Assembly: GCA_963721175.1 (NCBI GenBank)
Contig: CAVRIG010000018.1
Location: 62,001 to 126,000, forward strand
DNA length: 64,000 nt
Origin: Aliishimia sp963721175
GTDB taxonomy: Bacteria; Pseudomonadota; Alphaproteobacteria; Rhodobacterales; Rhodobacteraceae
Reading direction: 5' to 3'
Shown piece after piece: positions 1-11,267 of the stretch (its first letter is position 1; every line of letters starts with the position of its first letter). The position numbers were made by a program, and so were the translations under genes. The notes beneath the pieces are model-generated. The model saw only the letters and a program-made list of their open reading frames with translations, was not told the DNA's origin and ran no database searches.

Positions 1-2
1 GG

Positions 3-104
3 AAATACGCTCAGATCGTATATCGCGATTACGTGGAAAGCGCCAAGGCGCCCTCGGAACTGCGCACGATCGACAGCGGCCAACTCGAAACGGTCGGGGA
101 ATAA
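3..104 (+). CDS. C-terminal end of an unidentified protein, probably a tad-cluster gene
   Basis: The first complete reading frame of the window ends at the TAA at 102-104 and gives 33 residues ending RTIDSGQLETVGE. It is cut off by the window start. It lies directly upstream of cpaE on the same strand, where Rhodobacterales tad clusters usually carry a secretin (CpaC/RcpA) or an OmpA-like gene. The fragment is too short for me to say which. The assignment to the tad cluster is inference from position only. Confidence 0.4.
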   Translation, partial: KYAQIVYRDYVESAKAPSELRTIDSGQLETVGE

Positions 105-413
105 GGACTCGGACCGCAGGGCCGGGTTCCGCTCAAGCGACGTCGTCCGCCTGATAGCAGCATTGTTTCCGGAACACCGCTCCAGCGTGAACCAGTTTCA
201 CGCTGGATGCGCCATTGTCGCGGATTATCCAACATTTGGGGTTTTTTGGCCCCAATCTCGCCCAGTTTGACTGCGACATATCCCAAAGCACAGGACATCT
301 GCGCGCGGTTGGAAACGACCGGGTTGGGGTGGACGCAGAACGGTAACGGGCGCCTTTAACCCGTCCTCAAGACTGTTGTGCCAAGCATCCTGAGCAAAAA
401 GGGCAATTTGGGA
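105..413. other. gene-free stretch upstream of cpaE
   Basis: About 310 bases separate the upstream stop codon from the chosen cpaE start. Apart from the perfect hairpin at 181-207 (listed separately) I see no convincing gene. The region just upstream of cpaE is richer in T and G runs than its surroundings and may hold the cpaE promoter, but no clear -35/-10 pair stands out. Confidence 0.5.
181..207. terminator. perfect 11-bp hairpin, possible terminator or regulatory stem-loop
   Basis: TCCAGCGTGAA (181-191) and TTCACGCTGGA (197-207) are perfect reverse complements around a 5-nt loop. There is no T-run directly after it on either strand, so a classical intrinsic terminator is not proven. It sits about 77 bases after the upstream stop, between that gene and cpaE. 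It could separate transcription of the two halves of the tad cluster or stabilise an upstream mRNA 3' end. Confidence 0.45.
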
Positions 414-1655
414 ATGAGCGGCACGATGCCACAACCAGAACTGGCTCCAATCGTCGCCTGTACGGTCAGCCGGGACGTTCAGAACTTCGATCTTCTGATC
501 GAGGACATGGAAGCGGCCCTCGGCGAAGCCTGGGGCGATCTGGGATTCGCCGAAGCTCTGACCTTCTTCAGCCAGCCCGAGGCGGCGTCGATGGAGTTCA
601 TTGCACTCGCCATCGACAAGGAAGACGAAGAAAACCTCGTTCTTCTGACCGAAATCATCAACCAGGCACTGGCCCGCGACATTTCCGTCATCCTGATCGC
701 CGAAGACGTGACACCGCCGACGCTGCACGCGCTGATGCGTCAGTCCAATGGCGAGTTCGTGCCCTATCCCCTTCCGGAAAACGAGCTCAACGAGGCGATT
801 AACCGGGTGCGTCTGAGACGCAATCCCCCGCCCGAACCCGAAGCGCACAAGGGCCCGCGACTCGACAGCAAGTCCGACAAGCAGGGCGCGGTCTTTGCCG
901 TGCATGGGTTGGCCGGTGGCGTCGGCGCGACCACGCTGGCGGTAAATCTCGCATGGGAGCTTGCCACGATCACCAAGGGCGACGCGCCCTCGGTCTGCAT
1001 CCTCGATTTCGACATGCAATTCGGATCGGTGTCCACGTTCCTCGATCTCACGCGGCGCGAGACGGTTTACGAGATGCTGGCGGAAACCGAAACCATGGAC
1101 GACGATATCTTTGGCCAGGCGCTTCTGACCTTCAACGAAAAGATCAGCGTGCTGACGGCTCCGACCGACATGCTGCCGCTGGACATGATCACGCCCGAGG
1201 ACATCTCGCGGATCATCGCGATCGCCCGGACGCATTTCGACTACGTCATCGTGGACATGCCGTCGACCTTGGTCCAGTGGAGCGAAACGGTCCTGACCCA
1301 GGCGCATATCTATTTCTGCCCGCTCGAACTCGACATGCGCTCGGCCCAGAACGCGCTGCGGTTCAAGCGCGCGTTGCAGTCCGAGGAACTGCCGGTCGAA
1401 AAAATTCGATATGTGATGAATCGCGCTCCGAAATTCACCGACCTCTCGGCGAAGGCGCGCGTCAAGCGCATGGCGGAAAGCCTCGATATCTCGATCGAAA
1501 TCCTGTTGCCGGATGGCGGCAAGCAGGTCACGCAAGCCGCCGATCATGGCCTTCCGCTGGCCGAAGCGGCGAGCAAGAACCCGCTGCGCCGGGAAATCGC
1601 CAAGCTGGCTCAGCAGATCCACGAGCTTCGAACCTCCGAAGCCAAGGCGGCCTGA
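414..1655 (+). CDS. cpaE: CpaE-type tad pilus assembly ATPase-like protein
   Basis: CpaE/TadZ proteins place the tad secretion machine at the cell pole. The product from ATG 414 has 413 residues. The first 130 or so form a receiver-like domain (starting near VACTVSRDVQNFDLL), followed by a ParA/MinD-type ATPase domain from about residue 160. The P-loop reads GGVGATT, the deviant form usual for this family, and a second conserved acidic stretch is CILDFDMQFGS. The frame also opens at GTG 378, but ATG 414 (MSGTMPQPELAP) fits relatives better as I recall them. It is 18 bases upstream of cpaF in the same operon. Family assignment is secure; the start is less so. Confidence 0.93.
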   Translation: MSGTMPQPELAPIVACTVSRDVQNFDLLIEDMEAALGEAWGDLGFAEALTFFSQPEAASMEFIALAIDKEDEENLVLLTEIINQALARDISVILIAEDVTPPTLHALMRQSNGEFVPYPLPENELNEAINRVRLRRNPPPEPEAHKGPRLDSKSDKQGAVFAVHGLAGGVGATTLAVNLAWELATITKGDAPSVCILDFDMQFGSVSTFLDLTRRETVYEMLAETETMDDDIFGQALLTFNEKISVLTAPTDMLPLDMITPEDISRIIAIARTHFDYVIVDMPSTLVQWSETVLTQAHIYFCPLELDMRSAQNALRFKRALQSEELPVEKIRYVMNRAPKFTDLSAKARVKRMAESLDISIEILLPDGGKQVTQAADHGLPLAEAASKNPLRREIAKLAQQIHELRTSEAKAA

Positions 1656-1673
1656 GCGTCGAAAGGATAGTGC

Positions 1674-3125
<1,452 letters not shown>

Positions 3126-3140
3126 CAGGATTTTCGAGTA

Positions 3141-4103
3141 ATGAGTGCAGAACCAATCATCTACGGGTTGATCTTCGTCGCGGTGCTCGCACTCGTCGAG
3201 GGGATCTACCTTGTCGCGTTCGGCAAGTCGATCAGCCTCAACAGCCGCGTGAACCGCCGGCTGGAAATGCTCAACAAGGGCGGCACCCGCGACGAGGTGC
3301 TGGAGAAGCTGCGCAAGGAGATGCAGCAGCACATGAAGGCGCGGTCGATCCCGCTCTACTCCCTCCTGGCCGACAAGGCGCAGAAGGCGGCGATCGCATT
3401 CACGCCCAAGCAGCTGATCATGATCATGGTCGGCGTGTCGGTCGTGGCCTTCATCGGCCTGACGATCGGCACCGCCACCGAACCGCCCGTCCGGATCCTG
3501 ATGGCCGTCGCGATCGGCGTCGGCGGCGTCTATTTCTGGGTCTCCCACAAGGCCAAGAAGCGTCTGTCGATGATCGAGGAGCAATTGCCCGACGCGATCG
3601 AGCTGATGGTGCGCAGCCTGCGCGTCGGCCATCCCTTCTCCTCCGCCATCGCCATCGTGGCCAAGGAGGTGCCTGACCCGCTCGCCTCCGAATTCGGCGT
3701 CATCTCCGACGAGAACGCGTATGGCCGCGACATCGGCGAAGCGCTCAAGGACATGGCCGAACGGCTCGACATGCAGGACATGCGGTTCCTGGCCGTCGCG
3801 GTGTCGATCCAGCAGCAGTCGGGCGGCAACCTCGCGGAAATCCTGGCCGGCTTGTCCAAGGTGATCCGCGCCCGCTTCCGGCTGTTCCGGCGGGTGAAGG
3901 CGATCACCGCGGAAGCGCAGTGGTCCGGCAAGTTCTTGTCGGCCTTCCCGATCGTCGCGCTGATCGTCATCAATGTCGGGGATCCGAACTATTACGACGA
4001 GGTCCGCGATCACGCGCTCTTCATTCCGGCGTGTTTCTTCGTCGGGATCATGTTGGCGATAAACCTCTACGTCATGCGCGTGTTGACCAACATCAAAGTG
4101 TAA
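3141..4103 (+). CDS. tadB: TadB inner-membrane pilus platform protein
   Basis: TadB and TadC form the inner-membrane platform on which CpaF acts. The 320-residue product begins with a membrane segment (IIYGLIFVAVLALVEGIYLV), has two more central spans near residues 95-135 and ends with another pair near 270-315. Between them lies the T2SSF cytoplasmic domain with LPDAIELMVRSLRVGHPF and the GGNLAEIL motif typical of GspF-like proteins. It is tightly linked to cpaF upstream and tadC downstream, with no apparent promoter of its own. Confidence 0.95.
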   Translation: MSAEPIIYGLIFVAVLALVEGIYLVAFGKSISLNSRVNRRLEMLNKGGTRDEVLEKLRKEMQQHMKARSIPLYSLLADKAQKAAIAFTPKQLIMIMVGVSVVAFIGLTIGTATEPPVRILMAVAIGVGGVYFWVSHKAKKRLSMIEEQLPDAIELMVRSLRVGHPFSSAIAIVAKEVPDPLASEFGVISDENAYGRDIGEALKDMAERLDMQDMRFLAVAVSIQQQSGGNLAEILAGLSKVIRARFRLFRRVKAITAEAQWSGKFLSAFPIVALIVINVGDPNYYDEVRDHALFIPACFFVGIMLAINLYVMRVLTNIKV

Positions 4104-4115
4104 GGGGTGCTGCCC

Positions 4116-5102
4116 GTGGAATTTCTGACATCTCTCAACGACTCGATCGTGGCGGTCATGGGCCCGCTCGGGCCGATCATCATCGCCGGTGTGCTCGGCC
4201 TCGTCATGGTGGCGGTCACCGTCTCCCTGATGCTGAGCCAGCCCGAGGATCCGCTCGACAAGCTCAAGAAGACCAACGCGCAGAAGACTGCCGCGGCGGG
4301 CAACCAGAAGGAACGTCTGCGCCAGGGCGGCCGCAACGAACAGCTCGAGCGCTTTTCCAAGTTCCTGGAACCGGAAGACGTCGCGCAGTTGTCGAAGCTG
4401 CAACTGACCATGCGCCAAGCCGGTTACCAGTCGAAGGACTCCGTGCTGGTCTACCACGCCGCGCAATTCGTCCTGGGCATACTGGGTCTGATCGCGGGGG
4501 TCGTGTATGTCATCTTCTTCCTCGGCGACCCGGCAGAGGTGGGCACGCAGAAGACCGTGCTTTACGCTTTGGGGCCCGGTTTCTTGGGCTACTACCTGCC
4601 GAAATACTGGGTCACGAAGCGCGTCGGACAGCGCAAGGAAAAGATTACCCAGGGCTTTCCGGACAGCCTCGACATGATGCTGGTCTGCGTGGAGGCGGGT
4701 CAGTCGATGGACCAATCGATTACGCGCGTGGCCAGGGAACTGCGTTCGTCCTGCGCCCCGCTGGCCGACGAGTACGAGATCGTCAGCTACGAGATGAAGG
4801 CGGGCAAGGACCGGGCCACGGTTCTGCAGGATATGGGTGAACGCTGCGGCGTGCAGGACGTGTCGTCCTTCGTCACCGTGCTGGTCCAGTCCGCCTCGTT
4901 CGGCACGTCAATCTCGGACGCGTTGCGCGTGTACGCGTCCGAAATGCGGGACAAGCGGGTGATGCGGGCGGAAGAGGCCGCCAACAAGCTTCCGACCAAG
5001 ATGACGCTCGCCACGATGATGCTGACCGTCCCGCCATTGCTCGTGATCCTCGTCGGCCCGTCGGTGCACGGCATCACGCAACTCGGCAACATGGGTAAAT
5101 GA
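4116..5102 (+). CDS. tadC: TadC inner-membrane pilus platform protein
   Basis: This is the second platform protein of the tad system, paralogous to TadB. It carries a T2SSF domain (FPDSLDMMLVCVEAGQS in the middle), two N-terminal-half membrane spans and a C-terminal span (ATMMLTVPPLLVILVGPSV). I chose GTG 4116, which lies 8 bases after an AGGGG Shine-Dalgarno sequence and gives 328 residues; GTG 4107 in the same frame overlaps that site. The gene ends just before a strong terminator, so the cpaE-cpaF-tadB-tadC unit is a transcript end. Confidence 0.94.
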   Translation: MEFLTSLNDSIVAVMGPLGPIIIAGVLGLVMVAVTVSLMLSQPEDPLDKLKKTNAQKTAAAGNQKERLRQGGRNEQLERFSKFLEPEDVAQLSKLQLTMRQAGYQSKDSVLVYHAAQFVLGILGLIAGVVYVIFFLGDPAEVGTQKTVLYALGPGFLGYYLPKYWVTKRVGQRKEKITQGFPDSLDMMLVCVEAGQSMDQSITRVARELRSSCAPLADEYEIVSYEMKAGKDRATVLQDMGERCGVQDVSSFVTVLVQSASFGTSISDALRVYASEMRDKRVMRAEEAANKLPTKMTLATMMLTVPPLLVILVGPSVHGITQLGNMGK

Positions 5103-5141
5103 GGCGTCTTCGCGACGGAACTCAAAGGCCACAGGTCATTG

Positions 5142-5168
5142 AAAACCGCCCGGAACGGGCGGTTTTTT
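5142..5168 (+). terminator. strong rho-independent terminator after tadC
   Basis: AAAACCGCCCG (5142-5152), a GAA loop and CGGGCGGTTTT (5156-5166) form a perfect stem followed by an uninterrupted T-run. It begins 39 bases after the tadC stop. It separates the pilus-platform operon from tadD and the genes after it. Confidence 0.95.
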
Positions 5169-5235
5169 CTTGGACAATCAACGGGTCGCCTGCTTCATTC
5201 TCGTTATAAGAGAAAAAAACTCGAGCAGGCAGCGA

Positions 5236-5821
5236 ATGACAGCGTCCAATTCAGCGTACGATTTCGTGCGGTCCGTAGCCCTTGCGGGGTTGCTGACGCT
5301 GAGTGCCTGCGCGCAAGGAGTTCGGAGAGCGCGGTGACGGTGTCTACGCGCCCGGCGTCAACCGGATGGCGACACCCGAAGACGGGGTCGAGGTCGGTCA
5401 CCGCCTGATCGAAGCGGGCGAGTATGAACTGGCCCTGAAATCGTTTTCCCGGGCGGCGCTCGACCGCGGTTCGACCGATGCGGAGATCCTTCTGGGCATG
5501 GGCACGGCCAACCTGGGGCTGGGACGGCTGAACCAGGGCGAACGTCTCCTGCGCATCGCGGTGGAGAAGGAGGCGGACTGGCCCGAGCTTCACAACAACC
5601 TCGGCGTCGTGCTGATGGAGAAGGGCGATGTGCGCGAGGCCAAGCGCATCTTTCACAAGGCCTACGCGCTCGACAATGGCGACAGCGATGCGATTCGGGA
5701 CAACCTCCGGCTGGCGATTTCGAAGATCGAGACACCAGAGGTCAACCCGAGCGACGACGACAACGATTACAAATTGGTGCGGCGCGGAACCAGCGACTAC
5801 CTGATCCGCCGGACACCATGA
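5236..5821 (+). CDS. tadD: TadD-like TPR lipoprotein, frameshifted
   Basis: TadD proteins are tetratricopeptide-repeat lipoproteins that help assemble the outer part of the tad machine. ATG 5236 opens a lipoprotein signal (LAGLLTLSAC, lipobox cysteine near residue 29). That frame then breaks, and the rest continues in another frame from about 5310 (EFGERGDGVYAPG) to the TGA at 5819-5821. One extra base, for example in CAAGGAG, would explain the break. The body shows TPR helices (LGLGRLNQGERLLRIAV, NNLGVVLMEKGDVREAKRIF). The gene lies 68 bases after the terminator. The frameshift is probably a sequencing error. Confidence 0.85.
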
Positions 5822-5855
5822 TCGAGGCAAGAGCAGCAATAAAAGGACGCAAAAC

Positions 5856-6738
5856 ATGCGCCGCACCATTCTCATTCCCCTCTGCATGGGCAGCGCGCTC
5901 ATGCTCGGCGCCTGCGCCGACAACGGTGACCAGGCCGTCGACCGCGCCTTTCAGGACGTCAACGTCATCGACGAGACCAACCTCAACGACGTGATGCTGA
6001 CCGTGGCCGACCCCAACGAGGCGGTCCTGCATTTCGGACGCGTGACCAAGCAGGATCCCAAGAGGATTGACGGGCAGCGCGGTCTCGCGAGCTCGCTCAT
6101 CCGGGCCAAGCGCAACACCGAAGGCGTCGCGGCGTGGAAACGCGTGGTCGAGATGCCAGGACGCCACGAACGAGGACAGCGTCGAATACGCCGACGCGCA
6201 GGTCCGGACCGGCGACTGGTCCGGGGCGGAAACGACGCTCGATTCCGTCCCGCCGACATACGAAACCTTCAAACGCTACAGGCTGGAGGCGATGGTTGCC
6301 GACAGCAAGGAGGAGTGGACCAAGGCGGACAGCTTCTATGAAACCGCGATCGGCCTGACCACACAACCCGCCGGCGTCATGAACAACTGGGGCTATTCCA
6401 AGCTGACCCGCGGCGACCTGCGGGGGCAGAGCGGCTGTTCGGCGATGCGATCCGCAGGATCCGAAGCTCTTCACCGCCAAGAACAACCTGGTGCTGGCGC
6501 GCGGCGCGCAGCGCAACTACTGCCTGCCCGTGATCGACATGAGCCAGACCGAGCGCGCGCAGCTGCTGCACACCATGGCCCTGTCGGCGATCAAGCAGGG
6601 CGACGTCGAAACCGGCAAGGGCCTGCTGCGCGACGCGATCGAGACGCATCCCCAGCATTTCGAGTCCGCGGTGCAGGCGCTGCGCGCGCTGGAAAGCACC
6701 GTGTCGAGCGGGTGCATGGCGATCGGACAGGTCGAAGC
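5856..6738 (+). CDS. second TPR lipoprotein of the tad cluster, frameshifted
   Basis: ATG 5856 is preceded by AAAAGGA and opens a lipoprotein signal peptide (MGSALMLGAC, lipobox LGAC). The body is helical repeat sequence (AVLHFGRVTKQDPKRIDG, YETAIGLTTQPAGVMNNWGY, AKNNLVLARGAQRNYCLPV, GKGLLRDAIETHPQHFESA). The reading frame breaks near 6160 and twice between 6425 and 6480, and no stop codon is visible before the next gene, so the end given is approximate. Roseobacter tad clusters commonly carry two consecutive TPR lipoproteins here. Its exact role is unknown to me; assistance in pilus assembly is inferred from context. Confidence 0.75.
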
Positions 6739-7221
6739 ATGCGATCGTGGTTCCTGCCCTTCGTCCTGCCCATCTGCTTCTACGTGGCGTTCACCGACCT
6801 GGCGCAGATGCGCATCACCAACCAGGCGGTGATCGTGCTGGCCGCGATGTTCCTCGTGCTCGGCCTCTTCGCGCTGCCGCTCGACATCTACCTGTGGCGC
6901 CTGGTGCAGCTGGTGGTCGTGCTGGTCGTCGGCATCGTGCTGAACGCGGCCGGCGCGATCGGGGCGGGAGACGCGAAATTCGCCGCCGCCGCCGCGCCCT
7001 ATCGTCGCCCTGGGCGATCTGCGCACTGTTGCTGGTGATCCTCGACGGCGAACCTGATGGCCGCGGCTGGCCACCCACCGCGCTGGCCAAGTACACCGCC
7101 CCTCCGCCGCCTCGCCCCGCATTGGGTCAGCTGGGACAAGGGCTGGAAGTTTCCCATGGGTCTGTCGCTCGGCGGCACGCTGGCGATATATCTGATTTTG
7201 GGCGCCCTATTCGGGGCATAA
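6739..7221 (+). CDS. cpaA: CpaA/TadV prepilin peptidase (A24 family), frameshifted
   Basis: A24 aspartic peptidases cleave the leader of Flp prepilins at the inner membrane. ATG 6739 opens a hydrophobic protein with both active-site regions: FTDLAQMRITN (first aspartate) and GAGDAKF (the GxGD motif). After about 7000 the frame breaks. The C-terminus resumes as APHWVSWDKGWKFPMGL and ends AIYLILGALFGA at the TAA 7219-7221. The reconstructed length, about 160 residues, suits the short TadV-type peptidases. No flp prepilin gene is in the window; it presumably lies upstream. Confidence 0.85.
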
Positions 7222-7308
7222 TCCTGTGCCATGTCGCACCCGTCGGGGCCGCGTGATTCGTGCCCCGCGCGTGAACGGCAGACGACAAGGCAGAGCAGGC
7301 CAGACCCG

Positions 7309-8628
7309 ATGAACATGCAAAACACGCCCGTCATGGCACCCCCGGCCCCCAAACGCCTCGAGGAGATGCGACTGCCCGTCGTGATGATGCGCGACATCCT
7401 GCTCAAGACCATGTTCCGCAAGAACCTGGACATGGTCAGCGAGCTGTCGCCGCGCCATCTGCCTGCCGCGTCGCCGTCACGCAGGAGCTGGTCGACCTCG
7501 CGCCGCGAACAGAGCTGATCGAGGCGACCGGCACGCTGAACGCGAACTCCGGCAGCGAGATGGGCTACCAGCTGACCGACGCCGGCAAGGCGCGCGCGCT
7601 CGACGCGCTGGCGCAGTCGGAGTATTTCGGCGCCATGCCCGTGCCGCTGGACGTCTATGCCGAGCAGGTCAAGCGCCAGTCGATCCGCAACATCCAGATC
7701 ACGCCGCGACTCAGCTCGACCGGCGCGATGGGCCACCTGATCCTGCCGGACGAGTCTGCTCGACCACCTCGGCCCCGCCGTCAGCGCCGGCCGCTCGATC
7801 CTGATGTACGGCCCGCCGGGCAACGGTAAATCCTCGATCTCGAACGGCATCCGCGACGCGATGGGCGACAAGATCTACGTCCCCCGCGCCATCGAATACG
7901 CCGGCCAGGTCATCACCGTCTACGACCCGATCGTGCATTCCAAGGCCGAGGAGCAGGTGGACGACCCGAACTCCCTGCGCCGCCGACCGCACCGTTACGA
8001 CACCCGCTACGTCCAGCTGCGAGCGGCCGACGGTCATCACCGGGCGGCGAATTGTCGCTCGACATGCTCGATCTGGTCTACAACCCGACCGCGCGCACCT
8101 ACCAGGCGCCGCTGCAGCTCAAGTCCACCGGCGGCATCTTCATCGTCGACGACCTTGGCCGCCAGGCGGAGCCGCCGCAGAACGCTGGTCAACCGCTGGA
8201 TCGTGCCGCTGGAGGAAGGCAAGGACATCCTCGCCCTGCAATCGGGCGAGAAGTTCGAGGTGCCCTTCGACACGCTGGTGATCTTCTCGACCAACTTCCA
8301 CCCGAACGAGATCTTCGACCAGGCCGCGCTGCGCCGGATCTTCTTCAAGATCAAGATCGACGGGCCGAGCCAGGAGAATTTCCTCAAGATCTTCGCGATG
8401 GTCGCCAAGAAGAAGAGATGCCGCTGGACGAGCCAGCGCTGGTGCACCTGCTGAAGGACAAGTACCCGACGATCGACAACGTCTATGCCAACTACCAGCC
8501 GGTCTTCCTGATCGACCAGATGATCGCGATCTGCGAGTTCGAGGGCATCCCCTACCAGATGACGCCCGACCTGATCGACCGCGCCTGGGCCAACATGTTC
8601 GTGCAGCGACGAGGAAATCGTGCGCTGA
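7309..8628 (+). CDS. AAA-family ATPase associated with the tad cluster, frameshifted
   Basis: From ATG 7309 (MNMQNTPVMAPPAPKRLEEM) several frames join into one ATPase of about 440 residues ending DEEIVR. The Walker A motif is YGPPGNGKSSISNG, Walker B is GIFIVDDLGRQ, and a sensor-like asparagine occurs in VIFSTNFHPNE. An N-terminal region with LTDAGKARALDAL resembles a winged-helix domain. Frame breaks occur near 7450-7500, 7715-7760, 8020, 8190, 8420 and 8610. I recall this gene sitting next to tad genes in many roseobacters, but its job is not established. A regulatory or remodelling role in piliation is inference. Confidence 0.75.
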
Positions 8629-8637
8629 TCCGGCGGA

Positions 8638-8654
8638 GCGGGCCTTCGGCCCGC
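8638..8654 (+). terminator. GC-rich hairpin after the AAA ATPase gene
   Basis: GCGGGCC (8638-8644), TTC, GGCCCGC (8648-8654) form a perfect 7-bp stem with a 3-nt loop, beginning 10 bases after the stop codon. It lacks a T-run, so it is a candidate weak or Rho-assisted terminator at the end of the tad cluster. Confidence 0.5.
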
Positions 8655-8683
8655 ACGACATGAGTGTGCGAGGCTTTGCCCCG

Positions 8684-8727
8684 GGCGCTGAGCGCCTCCC
8701 CCCAAGGTACTTCCGGACCCAAAGAAG
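8684..8727 (-). repeat. dispersed intergenic repeat, copy A
   Basis: On the minus strand this reads CTTCTTTGGGTCCGGAAGTACCTT followed by a short GC-rich stem (GGCGC/GCGCC). The same core occurs at 42812-42835 and 53156-53179. It lies between the AAA ATPase gene and the helicase gene, outside coding sequence. Similar TTTGGGTC-AAGTACC intergenic elements are, to my recollection, common in Rhodobacteraceae genomes. Confidence 0.75.
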
Positions 8728-8772
8728 CGGGTTGGGGGGTGACCTTCCGGGGCGCCACGCTAAGTCCGCGGC

Positions 8773-11236
8773 ATGCAGATACCGGCCGCGATCACCGACT
8801 GGTTCGCCGCGCAGCGGCTGGTCGCTTCACCCGCACCAGATGGCAGATGGTGGACCGCGCCGCCGCACCCGCCCTGCTGCTGATCGCGCCCACAGGCGGC
8901 GGCAAGACGCTGGCGGGGTTTCTGCCGACGTTGGCGGAACTGGCCGACGGCAGGCATCAAGGCCTGCACACGCTCTACGTCTCGCCGCTCAAGGCGCTGG
9001 CCGCGGACATCAAGCGCAACCTGCGCCGCCCGTCGACGAAATGGGGCTGCCCATCCGGATCGAGGACCGGACCGGCGACACCTCCGCCACGCAGAAGAAG
9101 CGCCAGCGCGCCGATCCGCCCCATATCCTGCTGACCACCCCCGAAAGCCTGGCGCTGCTGACATCCTACGAGGACGCGCCGCGCATGTTCGCGGGGCTGC
9201 AGCGCGTGGTGGTCGACGAGATCCACGCGCTGGCCGAATCGCAAGCGCGGCGATCAGCTGATGCTGGCGCTTGCGCGGCTGCAGAGCGCTGTGCCCCGGC
9301 CTGCGGCGCGTCGGGCTGTCGGCCACGGTCGAAGATCCCGCCGCCATCGCGCGGTTCCTCGCCCGCCATCCCGATCCCTGCGAGATCCTCATCGCCGATC
9401 CCGGCCCCGACGCCCGACATCGACATGCTGGAAACCGACGAGGCGCCGCCCTGGTCCGGCGGCGGCGCGACCTACGCGATCCCGGCCGTGCTGGAGCAGA
9501 TCACGGCGCCACAAGACCACGCTGATCTTCCACAACACCCGCGCGCAGGCCGAGATCTTCTTTCACAACCTCTGGCTCGCCAATGACGAGGGCCTGCCGA
9601 TCGGCATCCATCACGGCTCGCTCGACCGCAGCACAGCGCGAGCGGGTCGGAGGCGGCGATGGTCGCGCGGCGATCTGCGCGCCATCGTCTGCACCGGCTA
9701 GCCTCGATCTCGGCATCGACTGGGGCGACGTGGATCTCGTGATCCAGATCGGCGCGCCCAAGAACGTCAAACGGCTGGTGCAGCGGATCGGGCGCGCCAA
9801 CCACCGCTACAACGCGCCGTCCAAGGCGCTGCTGGTGCCCGCGAACCGGTTCGAGGTGGTCGAATGCGTGGCCGCGCTGGAGGCCGTGCGGGCGGGCGCG
9901 ATCTCGACGGCGACCCGCGCGGGCGCGGCCCGCGCGACGTGCTCTGCCAGCATATCCTGATCACCGCCTGCTTCGGGCCCGTTCGACGCCGACGCGCTTT
10001 ATGCCGAGGTCACGAGCGCCGGTGCCTTACGCCGCTCTGACGCCGCGCGGAGTTCGACGCCTGCCTCGATTTCTGCGCCACCGGCGGCTACGCGCTGCGC
10101 GCCTACGACAAGTGGCAGCGGCTGCAGCAGCGCCCCGACGGGCTCTGGCAACTGCGCGATCCCCGCGCGGCGCAGCGCATCCGCATGAACATCGGCACGA
10201 TCCAGGACACCGACACGCTCAAGGTGCGGCTGAAACGGAGCCGCGGCGGCAAGCCCCTGGGCGAGATCGAGGAAGGGCTTCGCCGCCTCGCTCACCCCCG
10301 GCGACACGTTCCTGATCGGCGGGCAGATCGTGCGCTACGAGGGGCTGCGCGAAATGACCGTCGAGGTCACGCGGCGCGCCGACCGCAAGCCCAAGATCGC
10401 GACCTTCATGGGCACGAAGTTCGCGACCTCGACCCAGCTCAGCCAGCGCATCCTGGCGATGTTCGAACAGGACAAGCTGGCCGGACCTGCCCGCCCACAC
10501 CGCCGACTGGCTGCACCTGCAGCGCCGCATGTCGCGCCTGCCGGAGACGGGGCGGCTGCTGGTCGAGAGCTTTCCCCACGATGGGCGCGAGCACACCTGT
10601 CATCTATGGTTTCGCGGGGCGCAACGCGCAGCAGACGCTTGGGCTTGCTGGTGACGAAGCGGATGGAGGAGGTAGGGCTCGAACCCGCTGGGCTTCGTCT
10701 CCACCGATTACGCCACGCTGATCTGGGGGCTGGAGCCGACGTGCCCGATCCGCGCCCTTGTTCGATCTCGAGGCGCTGCGGCGAGGGGCTCGACCGGTGG
10801 CTGGCGGGCAATGCGGTGATGAAACGGACCTTCCGCGCCTCCGCCACCATCGCCGGCCTGATCGAGCGCAACACTGCCTGCAGGCACGCAAGACCGGGCG
10901 GCAGGCGACGTTTTCAGCTCCGACATCCTCTACGACACGCTGCAGAAATACGATCCCGACCACCTGATGCTGCAGATCACCCGCGAGGAGGCGATGCGCG
11001 GCCTCGTCGATTTCGGCCGGATCGAGGAGATGGTCGCAATGACCCGCGGCCGCATCGACCACGTCCGGCCCGGCCGCGTCACGCCGCTCGCCGCGCCGCT
11101 GTTCCTCGAACCGGGTCGGGTTCCGATCAAGGGGCTGGCCGAGGAACGCCTGCTGGAAGAGGAGGCCGAAAAGCTGCTGGCCGATGCCGGGGTGACGCCC
11201 CAAACGGTGACCCGAACATGGCGTGTTCCCTATTGA
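8773..11236 (+). CDS. ligase-associated DEXH-box DNA helicase (Lhr family), heavily frameshifted
   Basis: This is a superfamily 2 DNA repair helicase of the Lhr type. Joining frames gives about 810 residues with, in order, LIAPTGGGKTLAGF (Walker A), the VSPLKALAADIKRN motif, VVVDEIHALAES (DEXH box), VGLSATVEDP, LIFHNTRAQAEIFF, IVCTASLDLGIDWGDVD and QRIGRANHRYN, then the long Lhr C-terminal region ending KLLADAG. More than fifteen single-base frame breaks are needed; several are clear one-base insertions (near 9245, 9289, 9410 and 9510). It is followed after 31 bases by pdeM, its usual partner. A gene this intact in sequence but broken in frame is most likely misread. Confidence 0.88.
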
Positions 11237-11267
11237 ACCCGGACTGTTTCTGCGCGATGAACAAAGC

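Noticed and set aside
5236..5821. Programmed frameshifting in tadD and other broken genes
   Set aside because: No slippery sequence with a downstream pseudoknot is apparent, breaks differ from gene to gene, and they cluster in patches with essential genes. Sequence error is simpler.
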